A stretch of DNA of 64,000 nucleotides from an uncultured Bacilli bacterium (lineage in GTDB: Bacteria > Bacillota_I > Bacilli_A > RF39 > UBA660): contig CAKOSN010000005.1 of the NCBI GenBank assembly GCA_934102255.1, positions 21,389-85,388 of the forward strand. The letters are read 5' to 3'. Positions 35,789-44,120 of the stretch are shown one piece after another (position 1 is the stretch's first letter; each line of letters opens with the position of its first letter). Both the position numbers and the translations under genes were made by a program. Below the pieces are notes generated by a model. That model was given only the letters and a program-made list of their open reading frames with translations, was not told the DNA's origin and did not search any database.

Positions 35789-36277
35789 TTAAATATTATC
35801 GTTACATATATATTTTTTTATTATAAACTTATGAGGCTCTAAAACACAGTTGGTATTACATAGTTTTACTAATTCATCTTTGGGGAGCCATTTTATATCA
35901 TTAACTTCTTCTATCTGATATTTTAATTTATTTGTATCTATTCGGTCAGTGATTAAGTAAATATTGAAGATAAAATTTTTATTAGGATATTTAATCGTTT
36001 CTATTTTAGTTGGATTAGTATTTATTAAGTTTAATTCTTCTTCTAGTTCTCTTTTTAAAGCATTTATAGCAGTTTCATTATGTTGTAAATGTCCACCAGC
36101 AAAACACCATTTATAATCATTTCTGGCTGTTGTTTGTTCAAGTAAATATTTATTATCATTTTTTATAATAGCGTAAGATAACATTATATTGGTATTCTTA
36201 GGTATTTCATCAACCCGGCGAATTATTGTTTTATCTAATTTGTTAAAATTGTTGTCGTACAAATCAAGTATTTCCAT
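35789..36277 (-). CDS. NUDIX hydrolase (last gene of the NUDIX/ART-like operon)
   Basis: 162 residues. The Nudix box is GGHLQHNETAINALKREL followed by EEELNL, matching G-x5-E-x7-R-E-x2-E-E near residues 61-83. The lead-in MLSYAIIKNDNKYLLEQTTA is the usual strand before the box. It starts 14 bases behind the ART-like gene and so closes a four-gene minus-strand operon that begins with another NUDIX protein. If the operon makes or handles ADP-ribose, NUDIX enzymes that split ADP-ribose or NAD-like compounds would fit; this is inference. Confidence 0.88.
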   Translation of the reverse strand: MEILDLYDNNFNKLDKTIIRRVDEIPKNTNIMLSYAIIKNDNKYLLEQTTARNDYKWCFAGGHLQHNETAINALKRELEEELNLINTNPTKIETIKYPNKNFIFNIYLITDRIDTNKLKYQIEEVNDIKWLPKDELVKLCNTNCVLEPHKFIIKKYICNDNI

Positions 36278-36291
36278 AATTATTTCTCACC

Positions 36292-37140
36292 TTAATTAGC
36301 AACTACTTTGCCTTCGAGATTGCAAATATAACAATTAGGTAATAATCTTTTTATCTCATTTAAAACATTTTGGTCTTTTTCATAGTTTTTTCCAACTAAA
36401 ACACCTTCAATTAAGTTACTAGGTATGCCAAAAAGTACAGCACTTTCTCTGTTGGTAAAGAAATCGTCTTTTTTAGCTCTATCCTTGATAAATTTTTCAT
36501 AATAGTTCGGATTAACAAAATCTTTAACTATAGTATCATCAAAAGTATCACTATCTAAAATATCACCTATTAGTAAGCTACTTTCTATAACTAAATCAGC
36601 ATTAAATATTATACCTATTTGAACTTTATCTTGATTTAAACTAGGCATAAATCTAGCTTCTTTGGTTTGCTCCATTAACCACATATGACAATCATATTTT
36701 CTAGAAACTTCATTAATACTAGACATCTTATCGTAGGGAATCACAGCAGTCTTACTTACTTCTTTGTTTTCTTCTTCGTCGAATACGCCACAATACATAA
36801 TTGTTCCACCAGAATAGAAATTAATATAGTCTTTTAAATAATAATCTTTTTGTAAGTTCCATACGCCAACAGAACTAGGATACTTTGATAATCTACCGTC
36901 AATGAACCAACTAGAAATCAAGCCATTTTTAACAATTTCAGTAAGCCCTTCCAAATTTTTATATGTTCCATGTAAAAGAGTTCCTTTTTTTAGGAATACC
37001 TCATCGCCAAGTTTATAAGTATTTTTAGGACTCGCAATACTAAGAGCTTTATAAAATCTATCAATTTGGTCTAAAACAATTTGTTTTGAGCTACCACTTA
37101 ACATTTCTTTAGTTTTTTCTATAAAATCTTCTTTTTTCAT
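36292..37140 (-). CDS. Putative ADP-ribosyltransferase-fold protein
   Basis: 282 residues from the ATG at 37140, with GGAGG six bases upstream. I do not recognise a named family, but the outline resembles DarT-like and other ART-fold enzymes: LLHGTYKNLEGLTEIVKNGL (the H-x-T...NL...I...GL NAD-site block) near residues 53-74, and a late glutamate block NRESAVLFGIPSNLIEGVLV near 238-257, like the catalytic Glu motif of DarT. In between are SGGTIMYCGVF and a CHMWLMEQTKEARFM segment. It lies between the 180-residue gene and the downstream NUDIX gene. If correct it would transfer ADP-ribose to an unknown target. Confidence 0.5.
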   Translation of the reverse strand: MKKEDFIEKTKEMLSGSSKQIVLDQIDRFYKALSIASPKNTYKLGDEVFLKKGTLLHGTYKNLEGLTEIVKNGLISSWFIDGRLSKYPSSVGVWNLQKDYYLKDYINFYSGGTIMYCGVFDEEENKEVSKTAVIPYDKMSSINEVSRKYDCHMWLMEQTKEARFMPSLNQDKVQIGIIFNADLVIESSLLIGDILDSDTFDDTIVKDFVNPNYYEKFIKDRAKKDDFFTNRESAVLFGIPSNLIEGVLVGKNYEKDQNVLNEIKRLLPNCYICNLEGKVVAN

Positions 37141-37172
37141 ATATACCTCCAATATTTACTTTTTATTAAGCT

Positions 37173-37715
37173 TTAATTCTTAAATTTTAACAGTTTGCTA
37201 TGAATATCAATAATTAATGGAACGTTTGTATTTCTTTTACCGTCCCCACCAAAGTTAAAGAAATCATTCCATTCTTCTAAGTAGTAATCAACATTTTTGG
37301 TACTCACTTTATCTGTTAAAATTGCATTAGCTGTTTTTTCATATCCCATAAGTGTTACCGCACATAAAGCTTTAGCGTAAGATTTATTTGGAATATTAGC
37401 TTTTTTATAAAACTTATAAGCCATTTCATCAGTAATCTTTCTAGGATTTTTAACTATAATTTTATTAGCTCGATAAATTGTTGTAGCTCCTTCGATTTTG
37501 ATATTTTCAGCATCTTCAGGAACTTCAACGTCATAAATTGTATTGCCACGATGAAGCCACCTTAATATACAATCTTCGGTAGCATAATTAAAACCACCAA
37601 AATCTCTGCCGCTGGTTGCTTTAGGATTCCAATTATCAGCGATATTTACCTCACCAATTTTATATTCATAGTTAGCGCCTTTATTGCCAAACATTACTTT
37701 TACATATTTTTCCAT
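37173..37715 (-). CDS. Conserved-looking cytoplasmic protein of unknown function
   Basis: 180 residues with no signal or membrane segment. The N-terminal half is compact and aromatic (KIGEVNIADNWNPKA, GGFNYATEDCILRWLHRGNT), continuing VEVPEDAENIKIEG and TTIYRANKIIVKNPRKITDE. The C-terminal half is helical (YAKALCAVTLMGYEKTANAI). The pattern of a substrate loop, strand and IIVKNP suggests an ancient fold rather than a random ORF, but I cannot assign a function. It begins 2 bases after the first NUDIX gene stops and precedes the ART-like gene by 32 bases, so it is firmly in the operon. Confidence 0.7.
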   Translation of the reverse strand: MEKYVKVMFGNKGANYEYKIGEVNIADNWNPKATSGRDFGGFNYATEDCILRWLHRGNTIYDVEVPEDAENIKIEGATTIYRANKIIVKNPRKITDEMAYKFYKKANIPNKSYAKALCAVTLMGYEKTANAILTDKVSTKNVDYYLEEWNDFFNFGGDGKRNTNVPLIIDIHSKLLKFKN

Positions 37716-37717
37716 TA

Positions 37718-38179
37718 TTAATTCCTCTCAATTATATGAAACGAGTTAGTATTTTCTAAGATTAAATCTTTATTAGATTTAGGTAATATCTTATAATTAT
37801 CTAGTTCTTTTAAAGATACCCATTTAAATGATTGATATTCATTGTCGTGACATTTTATTGGTTTATTAGATATTTCACCATTATATGTTGTCTTATAGCA
37901 AAAATTATATTGAGTTATCTTTTTACCTTTATTTTCTAAAAAATTTTCTTGAATACAACAAAAATCATACTCTAATAGCCAGCCTAATTCTTCTTTTATT
38001 TCCCTTATAATAGCATCTTTACTGTTTTCAAAATAGTTAATACGACCACCAGGTAACATATAAAAATCTCTATCATCACCTACGCTAAACAATAAAACCA
38101 TAGTTTTATCTCTATTGTAAATAATAGCAGAACTTCTGGCATTAAAACGATAGTTGTCGTTTACAAAGTCAATATTCAT
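37718..38179 (-). CDS. NUDIX hydrolase (first gene of the operon)
   Basis: 153 residues from the second of two adjacent ATGs, since AGGTGG leaves only one base before the first. The Nudix box reads PGGRINYFENSKDAIIREIK then EELG, with all metal-binding positions kept. The segment MVLLFSVGDDRDFYMLPGGR is the classical strand and loop before it. Late aromatic residues (YQSFKWVSLKEL) match the common NUDIX end. It heads the four-gene operon with the unknown protein, the ART-like protein and a second NUDIX enzyme. The two NUDIX proteins are not close copies of each other. Confidence 0.9.
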   Translation of the reverse strand: MNIDFVNDNYRFNARSSAIIYNRDKTMVLLFSVGDDRDFYMLPGGRINYFENSKDAIIREIKEELGWLLEYDFCCIQENFLENKGKKITQYNFCYKTTYNGEISNKPIKCHDNEYQSFKWVSLKELDNYKILPKSNKDLILENTNSFHIIERN

Positions 38180-38273
38180 CATACCACCTAGTTTGATTAT
38201 AACATTAATTAATTAGTATTCTATTTATGACAGCTAACTTTTTTAAATTTGACATTCTCATTGTAAACAAAAA

Positions 38274-38318
38274 AACTTTAAAACGATATTAATTAAGTTA
38301 AAATATCATTTTAAAGTT
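38274..38318. terminator. Terminator behind htrA
   Basis: Arms 38274-38288 and 38304-38318 pair over 15 bp with one mismatch (AACTTTAAAA.GATA/TATC.TTTTAAAGTT). On the minus strand they run into TTTTTTTGTTT. Confidence 0.75.
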
Positions 38319-38335
38319 ATTAATTTAATAATTAA

Positions 38336-39451
38336 TTATTTTTTTAGAGTTATTTTTAAGTCTTTTTCAAAGCCGTTACGGTTTACTTTAATTGTTACAG
38401 TATCACCAACATTATGACGATATAGTTCATATTTTAATTCAGCAGAACTTGTTACTTTAACATTATCAAATTCTAAGATAATATCTTGTGATTTTAAACC
38501 AGCTTCTTCGGCTGATGAACCGCTTTCTACTTCATAAACAACTACACCACTAGTAACATTGTCTGGGATATTCATACGATAATAACTTTCTGCAACTGAT
38601 AATTCTATCATACTAATACCGAGTCTTGGTCTGGTGATATCATCACCATTAATAATCTTGTTTGCAAAGTCCATAGCGTCTTCGATTGGAATAGCAAAGC
38701 CCATTCCTTCAACACCACTTGATACTAATTTCATATTAGTTACACCAATAACTTGACCATTACTATTACATAAAGGTCCACCTGAGTTACCACTGTTAAT
38801 AGCGGCATCAGTTTGTAAAACACGCATTATATAATCACTAGAAGTACTATTTGTAGTAGAAACAGCAACCATTCTATCTTTACCAGAAAGAATACCTCTT
38901 GTTACAGTCCAAGAATAAGTAGAGCTATCAAGAGGAGCACCTACAGCAAATGTTGTATCACCAACACGACCGTCAGTACTTGAACCAATTTCAGCAACTG
39001 TTAAATCATTTGAAGATGTAAATGATAAGACAGCGATATCGGCATATTTATCACCACCAACGACTTCAACTTCTGTATTAGTATCATCAGTTAAAACAAT
39101 TTTTACCTTAGATGAACTTTCAATTACATGATAGTTAGTCATTACATAATATTTATTACCGTCTTTTTTAAAGATAAAACCAGTACCAGTAGCTTGAAGT
39201 TTATTACTACGATAATTTTCAACTACAACTACGGAGTTATAAACTTTTTCAACCGCATCGGCAATCCCATTTTCATTAACCGTTACTTCTTTTTCTAACT
39301 TATTGACAACAGTAGTACCGGGATTTAGTTTCATAACGGCATACATTCCTGCTGCTCCTACACATACTAAAACGATGGCCAGTAATATTTTGTTCCAGAT
39401 ATTTCCTTTATTGCCTACGACTTTGGCATTAACAACTCTTTGTTCATTCAT
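38336..39451 (-). CDS. htrA: HtrA/DegP-like membrane-anchored serine protease with PDZ domain
   Basis: 371 residues. A single N-terminal membrane segment (about 21-40) leaves the protease outside. The trypsin-like S1C domain has the triad His 108 (TNYHVIES), Asp 138 (YADIAVLSF) and Ser 223 (INSGNSGGPL). A PDZ domain covers about 275-365 (SGVVVYEVESGSSAEEAGL, then QDIILEFDNVKV). It degrades or refolds misfolded exported proteins. Its ATG shares one base with the TAA of the Abi_2 gene (TAATG at 39453-39449), so translation of the two is coupled. No separate ribosome site is visible, which supports coupling. Confidence 0.93.
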   Translation of the reverse strand: MNEQRVVNAKVVGNKGNIWNKILLAIVLVCVGAAGMYAVMKLNPGTTVVNKLEKEVTVNENGIADAVEKVYNSVVVVENYRSNKLQATGTGFIFKKDGNKYYVMTNYHVIESSSKVKIVLTDDTNTEVEVVGGDKYADIAVLSFTSSNDLTVAEIGSSTDGRVGDTTFAVGAPLDSSTYSWTVTRGILSGKDRMVAVSTTNSTSSDYIMRVLQTDAAINSGNSGGPLCNSNGQVIGVTNMKLVSSGVEGMGFAIPIEDAMDFANKIINGDDITRPRLGISMIELSVAESYYRMNIPDNVTSGVVVYEVESGSSAEEAGLKSQDIILEFDNVKVTSSAELKYELYRHNVGDTVTIKVNRNGFEKDLKITLKK

Positions 39452-40392
39452 TATATATCCATCCTTACTATTTCTTTATAATTTTTTGGAAAACCGATAG
39501 CATCCATTACTTTATCAATAGTGATATGTTGTAATTTTCCTTCTAAAATATCTAATTCATAAGATATTTCATTTACTAACATTCTAAAATCTTCATTTCT
39601 TAGTATTTGTCTTAAAATGATAATTAATGCAAATAAATCATCTTTTCCATAAATATATTCACCGTTCATTTTTGGAATATCTAAATAATAGTGATACTTA
39701 TTATCTTCTATTACTCTTTGAGAACGATGGTCAAATAAGATATCTTCATGTGCACATAAATTACGATAATTTGACATTATTGGAAAATACTGACATAAAC
39801 ATTCTGGCGACAAATTATAAATATCAGCGATTGCTTTTTGGTCTTCTGGCTTTAAAATACTAAATAATTCGGAAATAATACCAAAAGATAAAACTTTTAC
39901 TACAATCCACAAAGGAACATAACCATAATTAGTCATGTAGTGTTGAGTTGCGGCATGCTGACCCCCATTAACTCTAATTTGACGTTGCATTTTCTTTAAT
40001 AAATCATTAACTTGTTTTCTTTTAGAAGCGTCTGTGTTAAAGTTTTTTGGATTTAAATAATGTTTTTCTTTGATACCATATTTCTTTGATAACTGATAAG
40101 ACATAATACTTTTAGCATTATTTTCGACTATTAAGATATTTTTAAATATAATATTTCGAACTTGCCTATCAAAATTAAACATTGCATAAAGCTCGCGAAA
40201 ATTTGTACCATTAATAAATGTTCGGTCTCTTTCACTTTTTATGAACAGATGACGATATCCCATAAGAAAGAAATAATTTTCACGTAGGAGGATGTCTTTT
40301 GCATAATCTATATCGTCTATTACTAGACCTTTTTCCTTTAGAATATCGATTTGTTCATCTATAGTTTTAAATGTCTTTTGTCTGGACGCCAT
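39451..40392 (-). CDS. Abi_2 family protein (AbiD/AbiF-like abortive infection)
   Basis: 313 residues from the ATG at 40392, with AGGTGA nine bases upstream. The Abi_2 pattern is clear: TIDEQIDILKEKGLVI, LLRENYFFLMGYRHLFI, FNFDRQVRNIIFKNILIVEN near the first third, VPLWIVVKVLSFGIISELFS, and the HEPN-type R-x4-H block YRNLCAHEDILFD near residue 220. HEPN proteins of this kind are usually RNases, and the family was found in abortive phage resistance of Lactococcus. The stop overlaps the start of htrA by one base. Related proteins are also common in reduced gut genomes without proven defence. Confidence 0.9.
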   Translation of the reverse strand: MASRQKTFKTIDEQIDILKEKGLVIDDIDYAKDILLRENYFFLMGYRHLFIKSERDRTFINGTNFRELYAMFNFDRQVRNIIFKNILIVENNAKSIMSYQLSKKYGIKEKHYLNPKNFNTDASKRKQVNDLLKKMQRQIRVNGGQHAATQHYMTNYGYVPLWIVVKVLSFGIISELFSILKPEDQKAIADIYNLSPECLCQYFPIMSNYRNLCAHEDILFDHRSQRVIEDNKYHYYLDIPKMNGEYIYGKDDLFALIIILRQILRNEDFRMLVNEISYELDILEGKLQHITIDKVMDAIGFPKNYKEIVRMDI

Positions 40393-40479
40393 ACAATTCA
40401 CCTATTATTAAATTATATCACACCTGACAGTCAAATGATATCCAAATTAAGTGGTATTTTTGTAATTAATTTGTGAAGT

Positions 40480-41109
40480 TTAAGTGAAATAAAGAATTAA
40501 GCCTTCAGTTAAACTTTTAGCAATTTCTTTTTGATAAGACGGTGTGATTAATTTTTCTCTTTCTTTTTTATTGGAAATAAAGCCACATTCTACAAGAACT
40601 CCGGGTACTTTTAAGCGTCTATACATATAAATATTGGGCATTGGTTTAATACTTCTAGGATAACTTATTTTATTAAATTGAGATTGAAGGTCTTCGGCTA
40701 ATTTTTTATTATCTTCACCATAGTAAAATATTTGACCTCCATAGTAAGAGGAATTTTCTAAGTAATTAATATGAATTGATAAATAGACATTAGCATTAGA
40801 ATTGTTAATTAAGTCAATTCGATTATCAAAATCACTTTTCTTACGTCTAGTAGCATTTGGACTTGCTAAATCATAGTCGCCCTCACGAGTTAAAATGACA
40901 CTTGCTCCATTTTTGGATAATTCTTTTTCCAATTCTAAACCTATAGCTAAATTAAGGTCTTTTTCTAAAACTTTTTGATAACTAGTTCCTGGGTCATCGC
41001 CACCATGACCAATATCCAAAATTATAGTTTTTCCAGTTAATGGTAGGGATGCTCTAACACAAGTTAAAGATAATAAAAAACATAAACTTAATATTAAAAA
41101 CTTTTTCAT
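40480..41109 (-). CDS. Secreted N-acetylmuramoyl-L-alanine amidase (Amidase_3)
   Basis: 209 residues with a signal peptide (KKFLILSLCFLLSLTCVRAS, cleavage about residue 20). The single Amidase_3 domain keeps the zinc ligands and catalytic glutamate: ILDIGHGGDDPGTSY, LEKDLNLAIGLELEKEL, LSIHINYLE and GVLVECGFISN. It lacks wall-binding modules, unlike the LysM protein at 17810. It cleaves the amide bond between MurNAc and L-alanine. It is separate from htrA and Abi_2 by 88 bases. Confidence 0.92.
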   Translation of the reverse strand: MKKFLILSLCFLLSLTCVRASLPLTGKTIILDIGHGGDDPGTSYQKVLEKDLNLAIGLELEKELSKNGASVILTREGDYDLASPNATRRKKSDFDNRIDLINNSNANVYLSIHINYLENSSYYGGQIFYYGEDNKKLAEDLQSQFNKISYPRSIKPMPNIYMYRRLKVPGVLVECGFISNKKEREKLITPSYQKEIAKSLTEGLILYFT

Positions 41110-41149
41110 ATTAAAATTTATGTTCTTTGATATTTTATTATTAATCTAT

Positions 41150-41744
41150 TTATTCAATATTTTCGATACTCATTAATTCTTTATTATTATCAAATATAAG
41201 CTTAAAAGTTTGACAATAATTCCATTTTCCGTCGAAAAACACTTTATTTTTAAACTTGTAATCACCAGTAAAGTCAACATCACACCACAAAGTTAATAAG
41301 GAAGCAAAAGCAGTAGAATGTCCGACTATTAATATCTTCTTTCCTTTATAATCATCTAAAATTTTATTTAAAGCTTGTTTTTCTCTTGCTATTAACATAT
41401 TTAATGACTCACCATTTGGCATTTTATAATCATAATCATGATATTGTTTTAGTCCAAAGCCTTCTGGTAACTCATCCCAACTGTCAATTCTAAATTTTCT
41501 TTCGCCAAAGGAATCAATTATATTTATCTTATCTTTTGTAAAATATTTAGCAGTTGATACAGTTCTTACATAGTTTGAAGAAAATACTGCATCAAAATTT
41601 TGCATCTCTTTTTCTTGAGATTTTTCATAAGCAAGTTTTTCGCCATTTACACTTAATATCATTTTTTAACTGTAATGAATCATTATTTTCGATATTATTT
41701 GTTTTTAAAATTTCTGAATGTCTTAGTAAATATATTTCAGTCAT
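41150..41744 (-). pseudogene. Histidine phosphatase family protein, frameshifted
   Basis: The N terminus starts at the ATG 41744 and reads MTEIYLLRHSEILKTNNIEN, with the LRH motif of histidine phosphatases (phosphoglycerate-mutase type), then DSLQLKN before the frame fails at a run of six A (41664-41669). The rest continues one frame over from about 41662: VNGEKLAYEKSQEKE, SSNYVRTVSTAKYF, and KKILIVGHSTAFASL with the second catalytic histidine. Removing one A from the run restores one open frame of about 197 codons. It is either a real disruption or a homopolymer sequencing error. It starts 5 bases after the stop of the preceding gene. Confidence 0.85.
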
Positions 41745-41749
41745 TAACG

Positions 41750-42910
41750 TTATATTTTTTTCCTTTTCGATTTATCATTTTCTCTAATATTTGCTATATC
41801 AAAATAATCGCCTACTGCTCCATTATTGTTATTTTCACCTTTAACATTCCTGATAGATAAGCTTGTTGAATGTTCATAACCGAGCAATATATCATTTAAT
41901 TTTAATTTTGCCTTGTAATAATTGTGAGAAAGTTCTTCCTTTATAGTTTCATCTTCGGCTTCGAAACCTATTGCATCAATTTTTAAAGGATAATGACCGT
42001 ATGCTCCGACAAATTCATATATATATTTTTCATCACATGTTGAGGCAATGGAAGTAGCTTTTAAATAATCACCATCCGATAATTTATCTGTTTTTGCCTT
42101 TAAATATACATATGGTGCATAGCTATTATATTCAATTTTTTTAAATGTACCATTTTCATATATAAATCCTGGTAAGCCCCACTCCAAATTACTCTTGTCA
42201 AAATAACCATCTTCTGATTGTAATATAGTAATATATACTACTTTTAGTTTATCATATTCAAGAAAAGGTTCAATGGAAACATTATTTTCGGTACAGAACA
42301 TTTCTAAATAGGATATTACATCTATAAATCTTAAAATTCTACCGTCTAATAAAGAATACTTAACTTCATAATTATTAAGAATAAATTTTAATTCTTTTGG
42401 TGTTAACTTATAATACTCAGAATATCCCCTATAATTAAAAATACGTTTTGCATCGGCTTTTTTTAAATAAAAGCCACCATTATTATCTAAATATAAAGTA
42501 ATCTTTGGCTTGTTGCCGCCATGTGGTGGTGGAGGTGGAGCCGATGCAGCTGCTTGAGCTTGGGCTCTTTCTTCTTTTATATAGTTTATATTAGGTATAG
42601 GACTATATGTATCAATAAATCTTATTGACGATAGTATAGATATGTCTACTGGAGTTAAGACAATTTCTCCAGATTGAAGCATTTCATAAAATTCGCTATA
42701 ATTTTCCAGTGGAACTTTGTGAAATTCATAACCATCATACACTAATATGGTTGTACAATCACCATTAATTTGTTCATCTCTATAGTTTAATACATAAAAT
42801 GAACGACCACCAATAGTAGTTCTATAAATTCTGGTTGGCTCTATTGTATGTGGTCTTCCATCACAAGTACTAACTCCTGGTATGTATGGATATTGCAATA
42901 TAATTTTCAT
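41750..42910 (-). CDS. Hypothetical cytoplasmic protein with Ala/Pro-rich linker
   Basis: 386 residues with no signal peptide or recognised domain. The N-terminal 115 residues are beta-rich (TRIYRTTIGGRSFYVLNYRD). A linker AQAQAAASAPPPPPHGG at about 117-133 is unusual here because its codons are GC-rich in a very AT-rich gene. The C-terminal 250 residues are mixed alpha/beta (KITLYLDNNGGFYLKKADAK). The start has AAAAAGGAGG upstream. It runs into the phosphatase gene with a 5-base gap, so they form one transcript. Confidence 0.6.
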   Translation of the reverse strand: MKIILQYPYIPGVSTCDGRPHTIEPTRIYRTTIGGRSFYVLNYRDEQINGDCTTILVYDGYEFHKVPLENYSEFYEMLQSGEIVLTPVDISILSSIRFIDTYSPIPNINYIKEERAQAQAAASAPPPPPHGGNKPKITLYLDNNGGFYLKKADAKRIFNYRGYSEYYKLTPKELKFILNNYEVKYSLLDGRILRFIDVISYLEMFCTENNVSIEPFLEYDKLKVVYITILQSEDGYFDKSNLEWGLPGFIYENGTFKKIEYNSYAPYVYLKAKTDKLSDGDYLKATSIASTCDEKYIYEFVGAYGHYPLKIDAIGFEAEDETIKEELSHNYYKAKLKLNDILLGYEHSTSLSIRNVKGENNNNGAVGDYFDIANIRENDKSKRKKI

Positions 42911-43020
42911 AAATTATACCTCCTTTTTCTGATTTTAGTATAGCATACTTCACTAACGAATAGTTACATTAATAATAATAATTTGTAAAGTTAACATATA
43001 ACCAAATGTATTTTAAACGC

Positions 43021-43052
43021 AAAAAACCTCATAAACACTTAAGTCTATGAGG
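43021..43052 (-). terminator. Terminator of the rplM-rpsI operon
   Basis: Arms CCTCATA (43027-43033) and TATGAGG (43046-43052) form a stem followed by TTTTTT on the minus strand. Confidence 0.85.
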
Positions 43053-43070
43053 AATGAAACTATTAATATA

Positions 43071-43490
43071 TTATCTCTTAGAGAATTGTGGAGCACGACG
43101 TGCTTTTTTAAGTCCGTATTTTTTACGTTCTTTAACTCTTGGGTCTCTTGTAACGAAACCAGCTTTTTTAAGAATTTTACGATATGAGTCTTCTCTTGTT
43201 TGGTCAGCATTAGCATCGAATTCAATTAAAGCTCTTGTAATAGCATGACGAATAGCGCCAGCTTGTCCAGAGAATCCACCACCTTTAACTGTTACTTCGA
43301 TATCGAATTTTTCTTCGTTACCAGTAGCAACAAGTGGTTGTTTAATATCCATAACTAAAGTTGCATAAGGCATATATTCATCAACAGGTACACCATTAAC
43401 AACGATTTTACCTTTACCTAATGTTAATCTTGCTTGAGCACTAGATCTTTTTCTACGACCAGTACCAGTCCATACTTTTTTATCTGTCAT
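43071..43490 (-). CDS. rpsI: 30S ribosomal protein S9
   Basis: 139 residues, full length. The family signature GTGRRKRSSAQARL is at the N terminus, GGGFSGQAGAIRHAITRAL lies in the middle, and the C-terminal tail ends KKARRAPQFSKR, which reaches the P-site tRNA in the ribosome. It follows rplM by 13 bases with AGGAGG upstream of its ATG, the conserved rplM-rpsI order, and ends at a clear terminator. Confidence 0.98.
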   Translation of the reverse strand: MTDKKVWTGTGRRKRSSAQARLTLGKGKIVVNGVPVDEYMPYATLVMDIKQPLVATGNEEKFDIEVTVKGGGFSGQAGAIRHAITRALIEFDANADQTREDSYRKILKKAGFVTRDPRVKERKKYGLKKARRAPQFSKR

Positions 43491-43503
43491 TCTATATTAC
43501 CTC

Positions 43504-43935
43504 CTACTTAACTTCTAATTTTTCTGGTTTTTGAGCAACTTGTTCATATTCAGAACCAGCATAAACAAATAATTTTCTATACATTTGTCTTCCTAAAGGT
43601 CCTTTTGGTAACATACCTTTAACAGCTCTTTCAACCATTTCTTCTGGATATTTAGTAATCATTTCTTGGGCATTTCTTTCTCTTAAGCCACCAGCATATC
43701 TACTATGATTGTAATACATCTTATCATTTAATTTATTACCAGTTAAAACAACTTTACTAGCATTAATAACGATAACATAATCACCACAATCAACATGAGG
43801 TGTAAAAGTTGGTTTATGTTTACCCTTAAGTACAGTAGCAACCTTAGTTGCAAGACGTCCTAATGTTTGTCCTTCTGCATCGATAACATACCATTTACGG
43901 TCTACAGTTTCTTTTTTTTGCATGAATGTATTCAT
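43504..43935 (-). CDS. rplM: 50S ribosomal protein L13
   Basis: 143 residues from the ATG at 43935, chosen because GAAAGGGA sits 6-7 bases upstream and the length matches the family; the frame stays open further upstream but without support. Signature stretches are KWYVIDAEGQTLGRLATKVA, DCGDYVIVINASKV and KGMLPKGPLGRQMYRKLFVY. It is an early assembly protein of the large subunit. It forms an operon with rpsI. The leader between the promoter and start is about 85 bases, long enough for an L13-type autoregulatory RNA, which I cannot confirm by eye. Confidence 0.98.
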   Translation of the reverse strand: MNTFMQKKETVDRKWYVIDAEGQTLGRLATKVATVLKGKHKPTFTPHVDCGDYVIVINASKVVLTGNKLNDKMYYNHSRYAGGLRERNAQEMITKYPEEMVERAVKGMLPKGPLGRQMYRKLFVYAGSEYEQVAQKPEKLEVK

Positions 43936-44020
43936 AATTTTTTCCCTTTCAATTATACTACTGATTATTTCGACTTCCCACATCTAATAATTTTTGTATA
44001 AATAAAATGTACCATTTAAA

Positions 44021-44049
44021 AGTATATAGTAAGTCCTTCTTAAAGTCAA
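44021..44049 (-). promoter_or_regulatory. Promoter of rplM-rpsI
   Basis: Minus strand: -35 TTGACT (44049-44044), 17-bp spacer, -10 TATACT (44026-44021). Confidence 0.75.
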
Positions 44050-44085
44050 ACAAAATTTGCATTTTTTAAGTATTTTTATGACATA

Positions 44086-44114
44086 TTGAAAAAACTCAAG
44101 AATTATGGTATAAT
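44086..44114 (+). promoter_or_regulatory. Promoter of the 44261 lipoprotein gene
   Basis: -35 TTGAAA (44086-44091), 17-bp spacer, extended -10 TGGTATAAT with TATAAT at 44109-44114. The predicted transcription start is about 44121. Confidence 0.8.
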
Positions 44115-44120
44115 TAAAGT

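Noticed and set aside
41664..41672. Programmed -1 frameshift at A-AAA-AAT in the phosphatase gene
   Set aside because: A -1 slip leads into the wrong frame; the restored frame needs +1 or loss of one A, so a mutation or sequencing error is simpler.
43013..43248. Reading frames on both strands over rpsI
   Set aside because: They are shadows of the conserved S9 gene and have no protein features of their own.
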